From: Nitrospirota bacterium | GTDB taxonomy: Bacteria; NPL-UPA2; JAADIA01 | Length of the DNA stretch: 5,136 nt | Assembly: GCA_013151555.1 (NCBI GenBank) | Contig: JAADIA010000095.1 | Location: 1-5,136 of the forward strand | Direction: 5' to 3' | The notes under the pieces: generated by a model | What the model saw: the letters and a program-made list of their open reading frames with translations, nothing else | What the model was told of the DNA's origin: nothing | The model's database searches: none | Made by a program: the position numbers and the translations under genes | Part shown: positions 4,140 to 5,136 of the stretch, piece by piece | Numbering within the stretch: position 1 is the first letter of the stretch | Layout of the letters: each line of letters opens with the position of its first letter

Positions 4140-4168
4140 TTGACGGAGATATTCTTCTCTGGTAGAAT
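4140..4168 (+). promoter_or_regulatory. Sigma70-like promoter of the TPR gene
   Basis: TTGACG (4140-4145, 5/6) and TAGAAT (4163-4168, 5/6) are separated by exactly 17 bp. Transcription would begin near 4175, about 33 nt before the ATG at 4208, leaving room for the GGGGGAGGG ribosome site. Confidence 0.7.
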
Positions 4169-4207
4169 TTTATAAAGGTAAGATGAAAATAGTTGGGGGA
4201 GGGACTC

Positions 4208-5136
4208 ATGAAGAGGAGAATATTTATTGCAATCCTCTTCTGGATAGGTACGGTGAATATCTCTCTTGCCTTAGCCGGAGAGAAGGACGACCTTTCCTTG
4301 GCCGAAAAGGCTTATTTCGATGGACTTTACGATTTAGCTTCTACCCAATTAGTTAAGTTCTTGCAGGCCTATCCGAAGACGAAAAACGGAGATAAAGTTC
4401 ATTTTCTACTGGGGGAATGTCTCTTCAACCAGGGAAAGTTTCCCCAGGCCACAGAGGAATATAAAACCGTTCTTAAGGGTTATCCCACCTCGGAGTTGAG
4501 GGATAAAGCCAACTACCGTCTTGGCCGTTCTTATTACCAGGGAGGAAATTGGGACGATGCTATTGCCTCCTTCCGCTCTTTCCTGAGAATTTATTCCCGG
4601 AGCCCTCTTCTCCCGGACGCTACCTACTGGCTGGGAGAATCCTATTTTCGCCAGGGAAACCTTGCGGAAGCTATTAAATATTATCTAAAAGTAACCAAAG
4701 AATACCCTCAGTCTTCCTCCGCTGATTACGGGCTTTATTCCTTAGGCTATAGCCTTTACAAATCAGGAAAGTTCGAGGAGGCAACAAAAGCTTTTACAGA
4801 GCATCTGAACCGTTTCCCGGAGAGCAAGTTATCTTCCTCCAGCCGCTATCTCCTGGGCCGTTCCCTCTTCCTGGCGAACCGGTTCAGGGATGCCATCACT
4901 GCTTACGAGAAGCTGCTGGACACCGCCGGGAACGGATATCTTGCTAAAGCTCGCTACGGTATAGCTGAATCCTTTCGAAACTTAAAGGACTATGACCAGG
5001 CAATAAAAAGCTACCAGGATTTAATCGAGACCTCCCCCAAGAGTGATTATGCTCCCCGGGCCCAATATCGCCTGGGCCTTATTTACCAGGAGAAGGGGGA
5101 ACTGGATCAGGCCGCTCAAATTTATCAGGGGTTCAG
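4208..5136 (+). CDS. Exported tetratricopeptide-repeat protein (partial, runs off the right edge)
   Basis: ATG at 4208, preceded by a strong GGGGGAGGG ribosome site, opens a frame that stays open to the window end (309 codons seen, C-terminus missing). Residues 1-23 are a Sec signal peptide: MKRR, a hydrophobic core (IFIAILFWIG), and cleavage after ALA (21-23). There is no lipobox cysteine, so a soluble periplasmic protein is expected. The rest is TPR throughout. The glycine of the LG-x-x-x-Y/F turn recurs at residues 69, 106, 143, 180 and 217, exactly 37 apart, then at about 251 and 290, with Y-P-x-S at repeat ends (YPKT, YPTS, YPQS). This 37-residue spacing is seen in YbgF/CpoB- and BamD-like TPR proteins of the cell envelope, which act as scaffolds for outer-membrane or cell-wall assembly. 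Which of these roles applies cannot be told without the C-terminus and downstream genes. Unlike the genes to its left, it looks like an ordinary chromosomal gene. Confidence 0.9.
   Translation, partial: MKRRIFIAILFWIGTVNISLALAGEKDDLSLAEKAYFDGLYDLASTQLVKFLQAYPKTKNGDKVHFLLGECLFNQGKFPQATEEYKTVLKGYPTSELRDKANYRLGRSYYQGGNWDDAIASFRSFLRIYSRSPLLPDATYWLGESYFRQGNLAEAIKYYLKVTKEYPQSSSADYGLYSLGYSLYKSGKFEEATKAFTEHLNRFPESKLSSSSRYLLGRSLFLANRFRDAITAYEKLLDTAGNGYLAKARYGIAESFRNLKDYDQAIKSYQDLIETSPKSDYAPRAQYRLGLIYQEKGELDQAAQIYQGF

Larger units (their letters stand above)
3603..4207. other. 605-bp non-coding region between XRE and TPR genes
   Basis: No frame here has a convincing start, ribosome site or protein family. 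Several frames on the minus strand and one on the plus strand are open at once over 3726-4209, which fits a stop-poor structured or GC-richer segment better than a gene. It holds, in order: divergent promoter-like sequences (3717-3757), a G-run/C-run hairpin (3755-3785), a 189-bp nested fold (3778-3966), about 120 bp without clear structure (3967-4086), a hairpin (4087-4119) and the TPR promoter (4140-4168). Confidence 0.6.

Noticed and set aside
3751-4209. 152-codon minus-strand frame containing KFYQRRISP, reminiscent of YidD
   Set aside because: The resemblance ends after nine residues. The YidD cysteine/FxPSCSxY region is absent, two other minus-strand frames are open over much of the same span, and the region is better explained by nested stems.

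Overview
Organism and setting. The window looks like a chromosomal segment from a Gram-negative-type bacterium with an accessory region. The guess rests on a Sec-exported TPR protein with the roughly 37-residue repeat spacing of the YbgF/CpoB/BamD style, and on dispersed intergenic palindromes of kinds I associate with Desulfobacterota, Omnitrophota and similar lineages. No taxonomic marker gene is present, so this is weak. The left two thirds is an accessory island with every gene on the minus strand. The right end is a more conventional locus on the plus strand.

Layout. Bases 1-172 hold a GGGGAC-type hairpin repeat and a 30-codon signal-peptide-like ORF that ends inside it. Bases 173-1854 hold a two-gene toxin-antitoxin or abortive-infection module: a DUF6088 (AbiEi-like) winged-helix antitoxin followed 7 bp later by an AbiEii/AbiGii nucleotidyltransferase toxin. 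Its sigma70-like promoter is overlaid by a perfect 32-bp palindrome. Bases 1873-2765 hold two broken genes in tandem: the last part of a MntA-type nucleotidyltransferase (38 codons, with its own strong RBS), overlapped by ATGA with a RhuM/Fic gene that stops just before the expected Fic catalytic motif. The AbiE-like module begins right after this truncation.

Bases 2822-3372 hold a stand-alone GIY-YIG nuclease gene bracketed by palindromes of one family in opposite orientations, plus a 49-bp direct repeat on the outer sides. This is the best candidate here for a little-described mobile unit. Bases 3399-3602 encode a 67-residue XRE/Cro-type repressor.

Bases 3603-4207 are a long non-coding stretch. 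It contains overlapping divergent promoter-like sequences and a G-run/C-run hairpin. A 189-bp nested fold (3778-3966) has a closing stem, an open bubble and a long terminal stem, so it could be a structured RNA (6S-like in outline) or a MITE-like element. A second hairpin lies near 4087-4119. A clear sigma70-type promoter at 4140-4168 then drives an exported TPR protein that runs off the right edge.

How the parts relate. The minus-strand genes look like a stack of defence or toxin-antitoxin remnants, of which only the DUF6088-AbiEii pair appears intact and self-regulated. The palindromic repeats sit at or near several of the gene breaks, which suggests repeated insertion and deletion. All functional statements are from reading the sequence; no database search was run.
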